From Janthinobacterium sp. B9-8 (lineage in GTDB: Bacteria; Pseudomonadota; Gammaproteobacteria; Burkholderiales; Chitinibacteraceae), in contig NZ_CP014222.1 in the NCBI RefSeq assembly GCF_000969645.2, positions 1,116,001-1,180,000 of the forward strand: a stretch of DNA of 64,000 nucleotides, read 5' to 3'. The stretch's first letter is position 1; each line of letters opens with the position of its first letter. Made by a program: the position numbers and the translations under genes. The notes beneath the pieces are model-generated. The model was not told the origin of the DNA. It saw nothing but the letters and a program-made list of their open reading frames with translations, and ran no database searches. Positions 41,145 through 50,077 of the stretch are shown here, piece by piece.

Positions 41145-42167
41145 ATGAGTAACTCTTGTTTAGAACAATCTTTTTTAGCACAAGCCTTGGCTGGCAAGAC
41201 TTGTATTTCCTTGCCTTACTGCCTGCCCAACGGTACGCATGTGCAGGTGATGGACGAAGGGGTGATTCGCTTCGAGCCTAAAGATCCAAGTGACAGGCAG
41301 CTGGATGTGGTGTTGAGCTGCGGTATTCATGGTAATGAAACTGCACCGATTGAGTTGCTTGATCAGATTATTAGCCAGATTCTGGAAGGCCAGCTTAGAG
41401 TGCGCGCGCGGGTGTTGTGTGTATTTGGCAATGTGGAGGCGATGCGCCAGGGGGTGCGTTGCCTTGATCAGGATATGAACCGCCTGTTTTGTCGCTTGCC
41501 TGATGTAGGCGATGGCTTTGAGGCCCGCCGTGCGGCGATGCTGGAAATGCAGCTGATGCGGTTTTTTTCCAGATCGATTCAAGATGGTAAGCCACGCCTG
41601 CATTATGATTTGCACACGGCGATTCATGGCTCCCTCATTGAAAAATTTGCTATTTATCCTCTGCCACCGCATGGCCGCGATTTTGATCCCTTGCAAGTCG
41701 CCCGCTTAGCTTGCGCCGGTGTGGATGCGGTGCTTTTGCAATCCACTACTTCCACGACTTTCTCGTTTTTCTCCAGCCAGCATTGCGGTGCAGCGGCCTT
41801 TACGGTGGAGCTGGGCCGCGCCATGCCTTTTGGTCAGAACACTGCGGTTGATTTAAGCAAAATGAAGGCATACTTAGAAGGCTTGATTAGTGGTGAGCTG
41901 CCTGATTGCGATGTCGTGCCTGCCCATGTCAGCTTGTTTAAAGTTTCGCGTGAGATCGTTAAGCAAAGCGAAGACTTTGTTTTGCGCATTGATGCCCAAA
42001 TGGATAATTTTGCACCGCTAGCGATCGGCACCCTTCTTGCGGAGGAGGGCGATGTGCAGTATGTGGTGGATGAAGCCAATGCACGGCTTATTTTTCCTAA
42101 TCCTCATATAGACGTAGGGCAGCGGGCGGCGTTAGTGGTTGTGCCAACGCAAGGCTACTCGCGTTAA
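41145..42167 (+). CDS. astE: Succinylglutamate desuccinylase
   Basis: AstE hydrolyses succinylglutamate to glutamate and succinate, the last step of the pathway. The 340-residue zinc carboxypeptidase-fold protein has CGIHGNETAPIELLDQII (His and Glu ligands). The third ligand His lies in YDLHTAIHGS, and the catalytic Glu in AAFTVELGRAMPFG. It is separated from astB by a terminator, and a strong terminator follows it. astC, the succinylornithine aminotransferase, is absent from the cluster. Confidence 0.94.
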   Translation: MSNSCLEQSFLAQALAGKTCISLPYCLPNGTHVQVMDEGVIRFEPKDPSDRQLDVVLSCGIHGNETAPIELLDQIISQILEGQLRVRARVLCVFGNVEAMRQGVRCLDQDMNRLFCRLPDVGDGFEARRAAMLEMQLMRFFSRSIQDGKPRLHYDLHTAIHGSLIEKFAIYPLPPHGRDFDPLQVARLACAGVDAVLLQSTTSTTFSFFSSQHCGAAAFTVELGRAMPFGQNTAVDLSKMKAYLEGLISGELPDCDVVPAHVSLFKVSREIVKQSEDFVLRIDAQMDNFAPLAIGTLLAEEGDVQYVVDEANARLIFPNPHIDVGQRAALVVVPTQGYSR

Positions 42168-42183
42168 ATAGATCAGGCATTGC

Positions 42184-42219
42184 AAAAAGGCGAAAAGCGG
42201 CATGCTTTTCGCCTTTTTT
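42184..42219 (+). terminator. Terminator after astE
   Basis: A perfect 15-bp stem (42184-42198 with 42204-42218) has loop GGCAT and ends in a T-run. It closes the ast region. Confidence 0.9.
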
Positions 42220-42318
42220 GTGGGTGCTAAACAGGGGTTGGTGTTTTGGCTTACTGGCTGCTTTGGTTTGATTGTCTTAGCATAAGCAAATGTTAATATT
42301 CAAGAGGCGTTGCCAGCT

Positions 42319-43641
42319 ATGCGTTTACTTCTCTCTATTAGCTTGCTGATTAGCACATCGGTATGGGCGGCTCCTGTGCTTGAAGCGCAGAGCCCTGATC
42401 CACAATTAGGTAGCGTACTCTCTGCACAAAAGCCGCTGAGTGCTGCGGAGCTGCTTAAAGCACCCAAGGTGGCTGGAATGTCCCGACTGGGGGGCTACAC
42501 CTACACCTATTTGCGCTGCTATTACCGCCTCGAAAACAATAGTGCAAAGCCCGCAACCAGCTATGCATGGGCAATCGATCCCAGTAGTGGTGCTTATTAC
42601 AAGCTGTATGGCAACTGGTGGGCCGATGGTCAATTTCAGTGGAAAAACATGTTTTACACCGATGTAGCGCAAGCTACGATGAGTAGCGTATGCCGTAAAA
42701 CACTGGATCAGCAGGGCGTTAAAACGCCACTTGCTTTAGTTGCAGCGGCTAATAACGCCTTATCGTTTAATGCCACGGTGTGGACCAACGATCAGGCCAC
42801 GCAAAGCCACACAATTAGCAAAGTGATTGCCTTTGGCGATAGCCTGTCTGATACGCAAAATATGTATAACGCATCCATGTGGAAACTACCCAATTCAAAA
42901 GCATGGTTTATTGGCCGCTTTAGTAATGACAAGGTTTGGGTGGAATACCTAGCCGAAAGTCTGAAATTGCCTTTATATAACTGGGCGATTGGAGGCTCTG
43001 CAGCCGATACTCATTTAGTGGTGCCGGGATTAATTCAGCAGGTGCAATCGTGGACAGAATATATGTCGCAAGCACCAGCCTATCGCCCGGAAAATACGCT
43101 ATTTACCATGTTGATTGGTGGCAATGATTTATTAAACTATGGCCGCACGGTGGATCAGCTGATTGCAGGGCAAACCACGGCGCTTGATCAATTGATTGCG
43201 GCAGGCGGGCGTAATATTCTGCTGCTTAATCTGCCCAATATATCGCGCGTGCCCGTCTTTAAAATGCGTAATGACGCCGATAAAGTCGCGGCACAAGTGG
43301 TGGAATATAACCAGCGTTTAACGATGCTAGTGGCCGCATTACGCATGAAACATGGTAATCGTTTAAATATTCAACTCTTTGATACCGGCGCTATGTTTAC
43401 CGATTTATTAGATCATCCGGCTAAATATAATGTTAAAAACACCACAAGCTCTTGCTTGGATATTAATTCCACCGCCAGTACCGTTTATCTACAAGCCCAA
43501 AAGCCCCGTAAAGAATGCACCAATCCCGATGAATTTGTTTTTTGGGACAATATGCACCCTACCACCAATACCCACCGCCTATTGGGCAAATTTACCGGTG
43601 ATTTTGCAAAGCAGTACTTTGTGAATTTACCCGTCAATTAA
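42319..43641 (+). CDS. Secreted GDSL (SGNH) phospholipase/acyltransferase of the thermolabile-haemolysin type
   Basis: The 440-residue exported protein has a signal peptide (MRLLLSISLLISTSVWA). An N-terminal domain of about 130 residues contains YTYTYLRCYYRL. The SGNH hydrolase domain begins at VIAFGDSLSDTQNMYN (nucleophile Ser about 175), with block III in GGNDLL and Asp/His in WDNMHPTTNTHRLL. This layout matches the Vibrio thermolabile haemolysin/phospholipase A2 and GCAT-like group, which attack membrane phospholipids. I choose the ATG at 42319; an in-frame TTG at 42310 is less natural. It stands alone between two terminators. Confidence 0.85.
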   Translation: MRLLLSISLLISTSVWAAPVLEAQSPDPQLGSVLSAQKPLSAAELLKAPKVAGMSRLGGYTYTYLRCYYRLENNSAKPATSYAWAIDPSSGAYYKLYGNWWADGQFQWKNMFYTDVAQATMSSVCRKTLDQQGVKTPLALVAAANNALSFNATVWTNDQATQSHTISKVIAFGDSLSDTQNMYNASMWKLPNSKAWFIGRFSNDKVWVEYLAESLKLPLYNWAIGGSAADTHLVVPGLIQQVQSWTEYMSQAPAYRPENTLFTMLIGGNDLLNYGRTVDQLIAGQTTALDQLIAAGGRNILLLNLPNISRVPVFKMRNDADKVAAQVVEYNQRLTMLVAALRMKHGNRLNIQLFDTGAMFTDLLDHPAKYNVKNTTSSCLDINSTASTVYLQAQKPRKECTNPDEFVFWDNMHPTTNTHRLLGKFTGDFAKQYFVNLPVN

Positions 43642-43660
43642 TGATTTTTAGGTGCTATTT

Positions 43661-43691
43661 AAAACCGCCACATTATCGTGGCGGTTTTTTT
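43661..43691 (+). terminator. Terminator after the GDSL lipase gene
   Basis: An 11-bp stem AAAACCGCCAC / GTGGCGGTTTT with loop ATTATC runs into seven T. It lies 20 bases after the stop. Confidence 0.9.
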
Positions 43692-43790
43692 ATGCGCTGA
43701 GATTGTTGAATAAGAGGTGTGCTAACAGTACTTGGCTGCTCTGCATTACATAAAGAATACGCTGTGTTCTTTATGTAGGGCAGGGTGTAC

Positions 43791-43980
43791 TCCAATCCTA
43801 TCAATTTAATCTGAATTCGTAGATTGGGTTAGCAGGCCTTATTGTGTAAGCCATCATTCTTTTGTGCCTAAATGTTGGGTTGTGCGGGTTTGTCCGCTAA
43901 AAATTGGCGAACAATCCCGCTAACCTAACCTACGGGAGCATCGCTCAGGCGGCTATTGCTTAAGTTGTTAGGATTGGGGT
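43791..43980. repeat. MITE-like palindromic repeat, copy 1
   Basis: This ~190-base element has imperfect terminal inverted repeats. The left end is TCCAATCCTATCAATTTAA and the right end reads TTAAGTTGTTAGGATTGGGG. Inner inverted segments GTAGATTGGGTTAGC and GCTAACCTAACCTAC are also present. A second copy is at 62730-62925. It contains no ORF and is flanked by TA on both sides. The rest of the 452-base gap (43642-44093) holds the lipase terminator and no gene. Confidence 0.8.
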
Positions 43981-44093
43981 AAAAACCCGCCAATAGTGAA
44001 ATAAAGGCGTCTGGTACGCTGAAAACAGCCCAAAAATGATTGATGCTAGAAAATTAGATACAATTTTTTTGCTGAATGATAAAGGAGCGGACA

Positions 44094-44978
44094 TTATGGA
44101 ATTGCAATATTTGTTTGAGAGTTTTTATCAAAGGCTTCGAGTTTGTTAAGGAATGCGTAAATTCCATCTTTTCTCCGAGAAAAACATTCTGCTAATGGTA
44201 GGTCCAAACCTGCATTTGCAATTCTGTGCTTCATTCTCTGGACTCGTTGCTCCCAAGCACCATCGAGAAGAACAAAATCACAACAGTTAATTGGTATCAT
44301 TGCATGAAGTAAGTCAATTATGTCGTTGTTTGTAATTGGAGCTGTTAGGTCTAAGTAGTAGCCGCGTAATAACTCATCAAGAATAATAATAGTACGAGGG
44401 AGATTGTTATCTGGCTTGTTGTTTTTAGCTTGTTTAATTGAGGATGGAGAAGATCGGCACATTTCAATTTTTTCTTTTATTTGTAGGACAAGTGCACGTT
44501 GTTCTTCCAATATTTCATCTCTATAGATATGGGCTAGCGTGATAAAGCCACTGAAGGTGAGTTTATTATGAGGTGAATTTTGAATTAGAAAGATGAGTTG
44601 TGGGAGATCTGCGGGTGGCCAAAAACGTTTGATATTATTTGTTTCAGCTCGCTCCCTATCAATGATTTTATTTAGTGCGAAGTCTGTTAGAAAAATGTTA
44701 GGCAATAAACGTTCAATAAAACTTTCCGCATCAATTGCGTGTCGAGAGTTATTTGACGACGAAAACTCACTTAATGAAAACGTTGAGATAAGCAGGGTGC
44801 CTTTTTTGTTGTTTAATGCACTTACAAATCGATTTTGTAGTGCGATGTCTTCTGAAAACAAACGAATTGCCCAGTGGTCAAGATACACGGTTGGAGAGAT
44901 AAAAGACTGTTGTACATGCAGAACAGAGGATTTGATATGTATTTCGATGGGCATGTTGTTCCCACTTTTGATGAGCAC
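44094..44978 (-). CDS. PIN-like domain protein, function unknown
   Basis: The 294-residue soluble protein is not recognised as a named gene. The early segment VYLDHWAIRLFSED and LLISTFSLSEFSSS look like the first Asp and Glu of a PIN-like nuclease fold. The late NNDIIDLLHAMIPINCCDFVLLDGAWEQRV could supply the C-terminal Asp residues. If so it would be a metal-dependent ribonuclease-like protein without an obvious antitoxin partner beside it. The start at 44978 follows AAGGTG. It lies in an AT-rich segment beside a MITE copy, suggesting acquired DNA. Its two ends are unlinked to neighbours. Confidence 0.65.
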   Translation of the reverse strand: MLIKSGNNMPIEIHIKSSVLHVQQSFISPTVYLDHWAIRLFSEDIALQNRFVSALNNKKGTLLISTFSLSEFSSSNNSRHAIDAESFIERLLPNIFLTDFALNKIIDRERAETNNIKRFWPPADLPQLIFLIQNSPHNKLTFSGFITLAHIYRDEILEEQRALVLQIKEKIEMCRSSPSSIKQAKNNKPDNNLPRTIIILDELLRGYYLDLTAPITNNDIIDLLHAMIPINCCDFVLLDGAWEQRVQRMKHRIANAGLDLPLAECFSRRKDGIYAFLNKLEAFDKNSQTNIAIP

Positions 44979-45127
44979 CTTCTGTGCAGTATTTATGAGC
45001 GGAGCTTCCGCATCGGCTTATTTCCTTGAATGGCTCAGAAAACAATCCAAAAGGTAGTTCAAAAATATGAAAGTGCTACGTAATTAGTCTGGGTAGTTGG
45101 TCGCTTAATTTTAATAGTGTTTGAAAA

Positions 45128-45334
45128 TCATTTAACAAGACGATAGCAGCTTTGAGATATATATTTCAGTTCTACAAGTTGATAGCAGTGTGCGCAGCTC
45201 ATCGAGGTAGGGCTATTTTCAAAATCCATTTTTGGTGAGTTTTGTCGATGTGTAATGGTTGTACCCTGATATTCAGTGCCATTAAAAAGTGTTTTTCCAC
45301 AAAAAGGACAAGGCGTTGCATCTGAGGTTTGCAT
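45128..45334 (-). CDS. Small zinc-ribbon protein
   Basis: The 68-residue protein has two CxxC knuckles, CPFCGKTLF near residue 9 and SCAHCYQLVELKY near 46. They are spaced as in a rubredoxin-like zinc ribbon. AGAGAG precedes the ATG. It is on the same strand upstream of the PIN-like gene, 149 bases away, so the two might be co-transcribed. No function can be stated. Confidence 0.55.
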   Translation of the reverse strand: MQTSDATPCPFCGKTLFNGTEYQGTTITHRQNSPKMDFENSPTSMSCAHCYQLVELKYISQSCYRLVK

Positions 45335-45526
45335 GTGGCTCTCTTGCTTGTTATGTTGTGCCAGTTTTATATATAACCTAAAATTACTTTTTATTTATTT
45401 TATTACATGCCCCTCAGTACTCTATAACTCCCTAAAAAATTTTCTCAGTAAATAATAAGTTAATTACTCTCCACTATTAAAGCTAAGAAGTTGTGTGCTA
45501 GTGTTGATCTCACCCTTTCACCCAAC

Positions 45527-45555
45527 AAAAATGCGGCCTTAAAGGCCGCATTTTT
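45527..45555. terminator. Bidirectional terminator downstream of the asparaginase gene
   Basis: AAAAATGCGGCCT and AGGCCGCATTTTT form a perfect stem around TTA. A- and T-runs are on both sides, so it works in either direction. Confidence 0.88.
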
Positions 45556-45617
45556 ATACTAAAGAATTAAAACAAACATCAACCACTGTGTTAACTGCAG
45601 CGGCCGAGTTTGTTTGC

Positions 45618-46685
45618 TTAGTAGGTGTAGAACATGCGTTGAATTTCTTTGCTGTCTTTAGTTTTAGTCAGTGCCAGCATCAGCAGAATGCGGGCTTTTT
45701 GTGGGGTAAGGGTGTCGGATACGGTGAAGTCGGTTTTGTCATCGTCATTTTCGCCGCCACGTACTGTTGGGCCATTGCCGGTGCGGGATGAGCGATTAAT
45801 GTGGATGCCTTGTTGGCGTAATTCGGTAAGGCGGGCGCGAACCGGTGCGGCCAAGCTGCCGTCCCCCGTACCTGCATAAACAATGCCCACATCGCCAGCA
45901 GCAGCAAAGGCATCAATGGCAAGGGTGTTGGCATTGGCCGAGCCGTAAGCAATATCTACAGCAGGTAGAGTTTCCAGGCGGCTTACATCAAATTCGGTTT
46001 CGCTGGTGTGTTTGCGGGTGCTGCTGCGATAAAACTTAGCCTGGCCCGATACCATATAACCTAGGCTGCCCAGCTCTGGTGCTCTGAAGGTGTGACCCGT
46101 AATGGTGTTGGTTTTAGTCACATCACGCGCGCCTTGGATTTCGTCATTCAAGGATACTAAGACACCTTGGCCAACGGCTTCTTTGCTGCCTGCCAGTGCG
46201 ACTGCATTGTAAAGATTGATCGGGCCGTCTGCGCTAATGGCGGTGGCCGGGCGCATTGCGCCAACGATAACCACTGGCTTTTTGCTTTTCACAACCAGAT
46301 TTAGAAAATAGGCGGTTTCTTCGATGGTATCGGTGCCGTGGGTAATCACTACGCCGTCTACATCGGATTTTTTCAGTACTTCATTGACGCGTTTGGCAAG
46401 TTTTAGCCAGTGCTCATTGCTCATGTTTTCGCTGGCAATCTGGAATACTTGCTCGCCTTTAACCTGTGCTACTTTTTGTAATTCTGGCACGGCTTCAATC
46501 AGGCGTTCTACGCCAATTTTGGCGGCAGTATAGCCAACGGTGGTGGTACTGGTGGCGCCAGTGCCTGCGATAGTGCCACCTGTTGCAAGAATCATTACAT
46601 TGGGGAGTTTATCTGCTGCATTGGCTGCGAAGGCTGCACAAATGAGAGTAAGGGTAAGACCCGTCTTAACACATTGAGTAAACAT
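45618..46685 (-). CDS. ansB: Periplasmic type II L-asparaginase
   Basis: The 355-residue enzyme has a signal peptide (LTLTLICAAFAANA) and hydrolyses asparagine to aspartate in the periplasm. Both catalytic threonines are seen, in MILATGGTIAGTG and VVITHGTDTIEETAYFL. A YAGTGDGS segment and the C-terminal KARILLMLAL helix fit the family. Low-affinity cytoplasmic type I enzymes lack the signal peptide. The gene is monocistronic. Confidence 0.92.
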   Translation of the reverse strand: MFTQCVKTGLTLTLICAAFAANAADKLPNVMILATGGTIAGTGATSTTTVGYTAAKIGVERLIEAVPELQKVAQVKGEQVFQIASENMSNEHWLKLAKRVNEVLKKSDVDGVVITHGTDTIEETAYFLNLVVKSKKPVVIVGAMRPATAISADGPINLYNAVALAGSKEAVGQGVLVSLNDEIQGARDVTKTNTITGHTFRAPELGSLGYMVSGQAKFYRSSTRKHTSETEFDVSRLETLPAVDIAYGSANANTLAIDAFAAAGDVGIVYAGTGDGSLAAPVRARLTELRQQGIHINRSSRTGNGPTVRGGENDDDKTDFTVSDTLTPQKARILLMLALTKTKDSKEIQRMFYTY

Positions 46686-46836
46686 GCTTTTCCTCCAAAT
46701 TGGGGCGTAGTTTAATTAAACTGTGCTGGCCCGTGATAAAAAAACTGCAATGTACAGAAGCAGATGATCTTGCTCTGGGCAATAACAGGAGTATATGGAT
46801 GGAATACCTAATGGGGAAATATATTATGCAGATTGT

Positions 46837-47769
46837 TTAAATTGTTTTTAATTTGCCTTGAAATTCCCGAATTGTTTTATACCCTTTTTCTTTCATGATC
46901 TTGGCTAACTCTATGTTTAAGCGAACAAAAATCTCTGGGCCTTCTTCATAAAGCGCTGTGCCTACTTGTACAATGCCTGCGCCTGCTAATAAATGCATAA
47001 AGACATGTTCGCCGGTACTGACCCCGCCGCAGCCAATAATGGATTTTTTAGGGCAGCGTTGATGAAATGCATTGACATTGGCCAATGCAGTTGGTAGTAC
47101 GTAATCGCCGCCAATTCCTCCAAAGCCCTCTTTGGGTTTGATCAGTACCGTTTCGCTATTAATATCAATCATCAGGCCATTGCCTATTGAATTAATGCAG
47201 GTAATAAAACTGACTTTTTCGTAGCGGTTTAATATCTCAGCCACTTCATCAAAATGGGCGATATCAAAATAGGGTGGTAGTTTAATACCAAAGGGGCGGG
47301 AATAAGCTGCGCTTATTTCGGCAAGGATGACATCAAGCGCTTCAAAATCATAAGCAATTTGCGCTTTACCCGGCACATTGGGACAGGATAAATTAAGCTC
47401 TAGAATAGCCGGAGTATAAGCATCCTGGATTTGCGCCACCATGGTTAAATTATCGTCTAGCGTTAATCCGGCAATAGAAAAAAATAAGGGCTTATTTTCA
47501 TAATCATGCCGCTCTGCATAATCCAAATAATATTGGTGGCCTTCATTAGGCAGGCCCATTGAATTAATACTGCCCATTGCCAGCGTGTGATAGCGGGGCT
47601 CAGGGTTGCCATCCCGGCGTAATAGGGTGCAGCTTTTGGTTACCATTGCGCCCGCTTTACTTTCTGCAAGGGCATTGAGCTGATTGTTGACGTTGCACCA
47701 AACGCCGGAAGCGTTCATCAACGGCGATGTCAGGGGGCGCCCAAGGAAAAATGTTGAGAGGTCGAGCAT
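46837..47769 (-). CDS. pyrD: Dihydroorotate dehydrogenase, class 1A (fumarate-type)
   Basis: The 310-residue FMN enzyme oxidises dihydroorotate to orotate in pyrimidine synthesis. The active-site base is Cys129 in ELNLSCPNVPGKAQIAYDFE, the class 1 hallmark. The sequences INSIGNGLMID, KPKEGFGGIGGDYV and GTALYEEGPEIF follow the soluble class 1A proteins (Lactococcus PyrDA, yeast Ura1) closely. Most betaproteobacteria use the membrane-bound class 2 enzyme with a Ser base. No class 1B partner (PyrK) is next to it. The start follows the conserved N-terminus. Confidence 0.9.
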   Translation of the reverse strand: MLDLSTFFLGRPLTSPLMNASGVWCNVNNQLNALAESKAGAMVTKSCTLLRRDGNPEPRYHTLAMGSINSMGLPNEGHQYYLDYAERHDYENKPLFFSIAGLTLDDNLTMVAQIQDAYTPAILELNLSCPNVPGKAQIAYDFEALDVILAEISAAYSRPFGIKLPPYFDIAHFDEVAEILNRYEKVSFITCINSIGNGLMIDINSETVLIKPKEGFGGIGGDYVLPTALANVNAFHQRCPKKSIIGCGGVSTGEHVFMHLLAGAGIVQVGTALYEEGPEIFVRLNIELAKIMKEKGYKTIREFQGKLKTI

Positions 47770-48231
47770 GGTCGGCTTCCGCAGGAGTTTATGTCAGGGC
47801 CATCATAAAATAGTTGCTCAATACAGAGTGTGCGCGATATCAAGAAATGTGGCGAAGCAGGGGAGGTAAAAATGAAATTTGGAGGTATTGATAATATCTT
47901 TGTGAATTGTTAAATAAAATACTAAATGATGATGCCTTCATTGAAAACAGAGCGATAGGCAGACGTATGAGTCCCTTATTTTGGCGGTGTTTTTTTTAGG
48001 GCTCTGCTAATTGATGTAATTACGATCTGTGTTTTGTTGTTTATGACATGCGGGATTATGCGGAGGGGTTAATTTACATCTTTATCCGTAAGAATGAAGT
48101 GTAAGAAAAAATAATTGCGTTTATAAATGCGGCAATTTTGCGAGAATAAATCACTTTATTCAGGCATTTAAACGGCGCGAAGGCTTAATGTTTAGCTTGC
48201 TTATTTAAGTGTTAGAGCCGAGGTTATCCAC
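47770..48231. other. Intergenic region with no gene
   Basis: This AT-rich 462-base stretch lies upstream of pyrD (both neighbours read on the minus strand). It should contain the pyrD promoter. No ORF, RNA gene or long inverted repeat is visible. Confidence 0.5.
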
Positions 48232-49305
48232 TTATAAAGAGTGTTGCGTTTTAAACTCTTTTTTGGCCAGATACATTCTCTCATCCGCCATACGAATCAG
48301 CATCTCTGGCTCTTCATAAGAAGCGGGGCCCGTTTGGATGATGCCTGCGCTGAGGGTGATTTTTCCTAAGCGCTGAGTGATTTCACTATTTAAACGGTGG
48401 ATATAAATATCGGAAGCTTGTTGTAACAAGCAGTTGGGCAAGATCAAGCAAAATTCATCCCCGCCATAACGAAAACAGCAGTCTTCCATCCGAGCTAGGC
48501 TGATGATGATATGGCCAACGGTGCGTAAAATTTCATCGCCAAACTGATGTCCTTTGTTGTCGTTGATGAGCTTGAAATCGTTGATATCCAGATAAACAAT
48601 CGATACGGGTTCGGCGCGGCGTTGGGCGGAGCGCAGGGTGCGGGTCAGGGTTTCAATCAGCCCGCGTACATTCTGCAATCCAGTTAGCGGATCAATGCGG
48701 GTCATTTCTTCTAGTTGACAAGTACGATCTCTGACTTTTTCTTCCAGAATGCAGGCGTAATTTTCTGATTTCTCTCTGGAAATTTCTATTTCAGAAACCA
48801 AGCTGCGGATATATGTTTCAAAAACCAAGGTGATATCAAATAGAAATAATTTATCTAATGATGAAAGTAAGGCTCGCCTATCTTCTTCGTTACTCAGTGA
48901 TTCATAAATAACATCGTGCAGCAGCGTTTGAAGCGTGCTAATTGCAGATAGATAAAGCTTAGGCTCTACGCCAATTCGTTTATGCACTAAGCCAATGCGT
49001 AAACGGTTATTTACATATTCTAAATCATAAAGACCACTGAATAAATCCAGTACATAGCGGCGTTGTGCATTACGCAGGCGGCCCAAAGTATCCGCGTCGC
49101 CAATTAATAAGGAAATCTCTGCCACATTAGTCTGCAGCTGGTAAAACTGATCCACCAAGGTGTCGATTATGCTTTCAATAGTAGGCCGGAAGTTTTGTAG
49201 TAGCTTAAAGTCTTCTTCATTTAGAGAGAGCAAAATTTTACGATTTGCAATATCAAAATCGGTGATCCGCATTTGTTCAAGTAGAGTTTGTTCTGTTTGC
49301 TTCAT
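48232..49305 (-). CDS. Globin-coupled sensor diguanylate cyclase
   Basis: The 357-residue protein has an N-terminal sensor-globin domain (about 15-165). The proximal haem ligand His108 is in RIGLVHKRIGVEPKLYLS, the GCS signature. A short coiled linker leads to a GGDEF domain (about 200-350). The active site GGDEF is at 281-285 and the inhibitory I-site RxxD (RMED 272-275) lies exactly five residues before it. It should make cyclic di-GMP in response to oxygen or a similar gas. It stands alone. Confidence 0.9.
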   Translation of the reverse strand: MKQTEQTLLEQMRITDFDIANRKILLSLNEEDFKLLQNFRPTIESIIDTLVDQFYQLQTNVAEISLLIGDADTLGRLRNAQRRYVLDLFSGLYDLEYVNNRLRIGLVHKRIGVEPKLYLSAISTLQTLLHDVIYESLSNEEDRRALLSSLDKLFLFDITLVFETYIRSLVSEIEISREKSENYACILEEKVRDRTCQLEEMTRIDPLTGLQNVRGLIETLTRTLRSAQRRAEPVSIVYLDINDFKLINDNKGHQFGDEILRTVGHIIISLARMEDCCFRYGGDEFCLILPNCLLQQASDIYIHRLNSEITQRLGKITLSAGIIQTGPASYEEPEMLIRMADERMYLAKKEFKTQHSL

Positions 49306-49637
49306 GGCATTTCCCTTCTAAAGCCGCGCAGACTTTGCTGCAATACCGCAGCATGAACAATGCATGGAAATAATAGCTGAATTGGTTCATTTATTTTAGC
49401 TGTAATCAACTTCGATCATAGTCGTTTATTTGTGTTTTTCTGATTTTTAAGAAATTTAATTGTCAGGCGGTTATAGGTTTTTTTGTAAAAATGCCAATTT
49501 AAAACTTACATTTATACAAGGTTAGCCTGCTGACTACTTGGTTTGCTCGTCGTTTTGTTAGGAAGCCATGCCGCGTTTTTGGGCTCCCGCCATCTGGTAT
49601 GACGATATAGTGCCTCCTTTTTTCGCATGTGTACGCG
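49306..49637. other. Intergenic region with no gene
   Basis: These 332 AT-rich bases separate the diguanylate cyclase from the flagellin remnant. I see no supported ORF or hairpin; the region should hold the cyclase promoter. Confidence 0.45.
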
Positions 49638-49886
49638 TTACAAACCTTTTAATAAACTCAGCACTAAATGAGGCATGGCATTGGCGGCAGCAAGCATGGC
49701 GTGGCCAATTTGCAGCAGGATTTGCGAGCGGGCTAGCGCCGCCATTTCTGCCGCCATATCGGCGTCCAGAATGCGGCTGCGGGCTGCGCTGGTGGTTTCG
49801 ATACTGTTATCGATATAGGCGATAGTAAAGTTGATTCTGCTCTGGAATGCGCCAAGGCTGGATCGTTGCTGATTGAGCGTGTCGTG
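49638..49886 (-). pseudogene. Flagellin C-terminal fragment
   Basis: The segment from residue ~36 of this frame (DTLNQQRSSLGAFQSRINF, then SRILDADMAAEMAALARSQI) through ALAATP-like AMLAAANAMPHLVLSLL is the D0/D1 C-terminal part of flagellin. The ~35 residues before it are unrelated to flagellin. The whole N-terminal half and central domain are missing. It cannot build a filament and looks like a remnant left by recombination or deletion. No other flagellin gene is in the window. Confidence 0.85.
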
Positions 49887-50077
49887 CATGCTCACGTGGG
49901 GCCGTATGCGGTTTACCCTCCCGTAAGCTACTTTGCTAAGTGATTTCACTAAAATTAGGGTGTCGAAGGGGCTGAAAAATGACTTTCGCATGCGTATGGC
50001 GGTCGCCCATCAAAATAAGGGGGCAAGACTATAAATTGCCTTTGCTCCCCTTCTATTAGGCTACCTGTTCCCTGTTG

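Noticed and set aside
49886..49991. Possible intron or retron end upstream of the flagellin fragment
   Set aside because: The sequence has short inverted segments, but no group II domain V pattern or reverse transcriptase is present, so it is left as breakpoint DNA.
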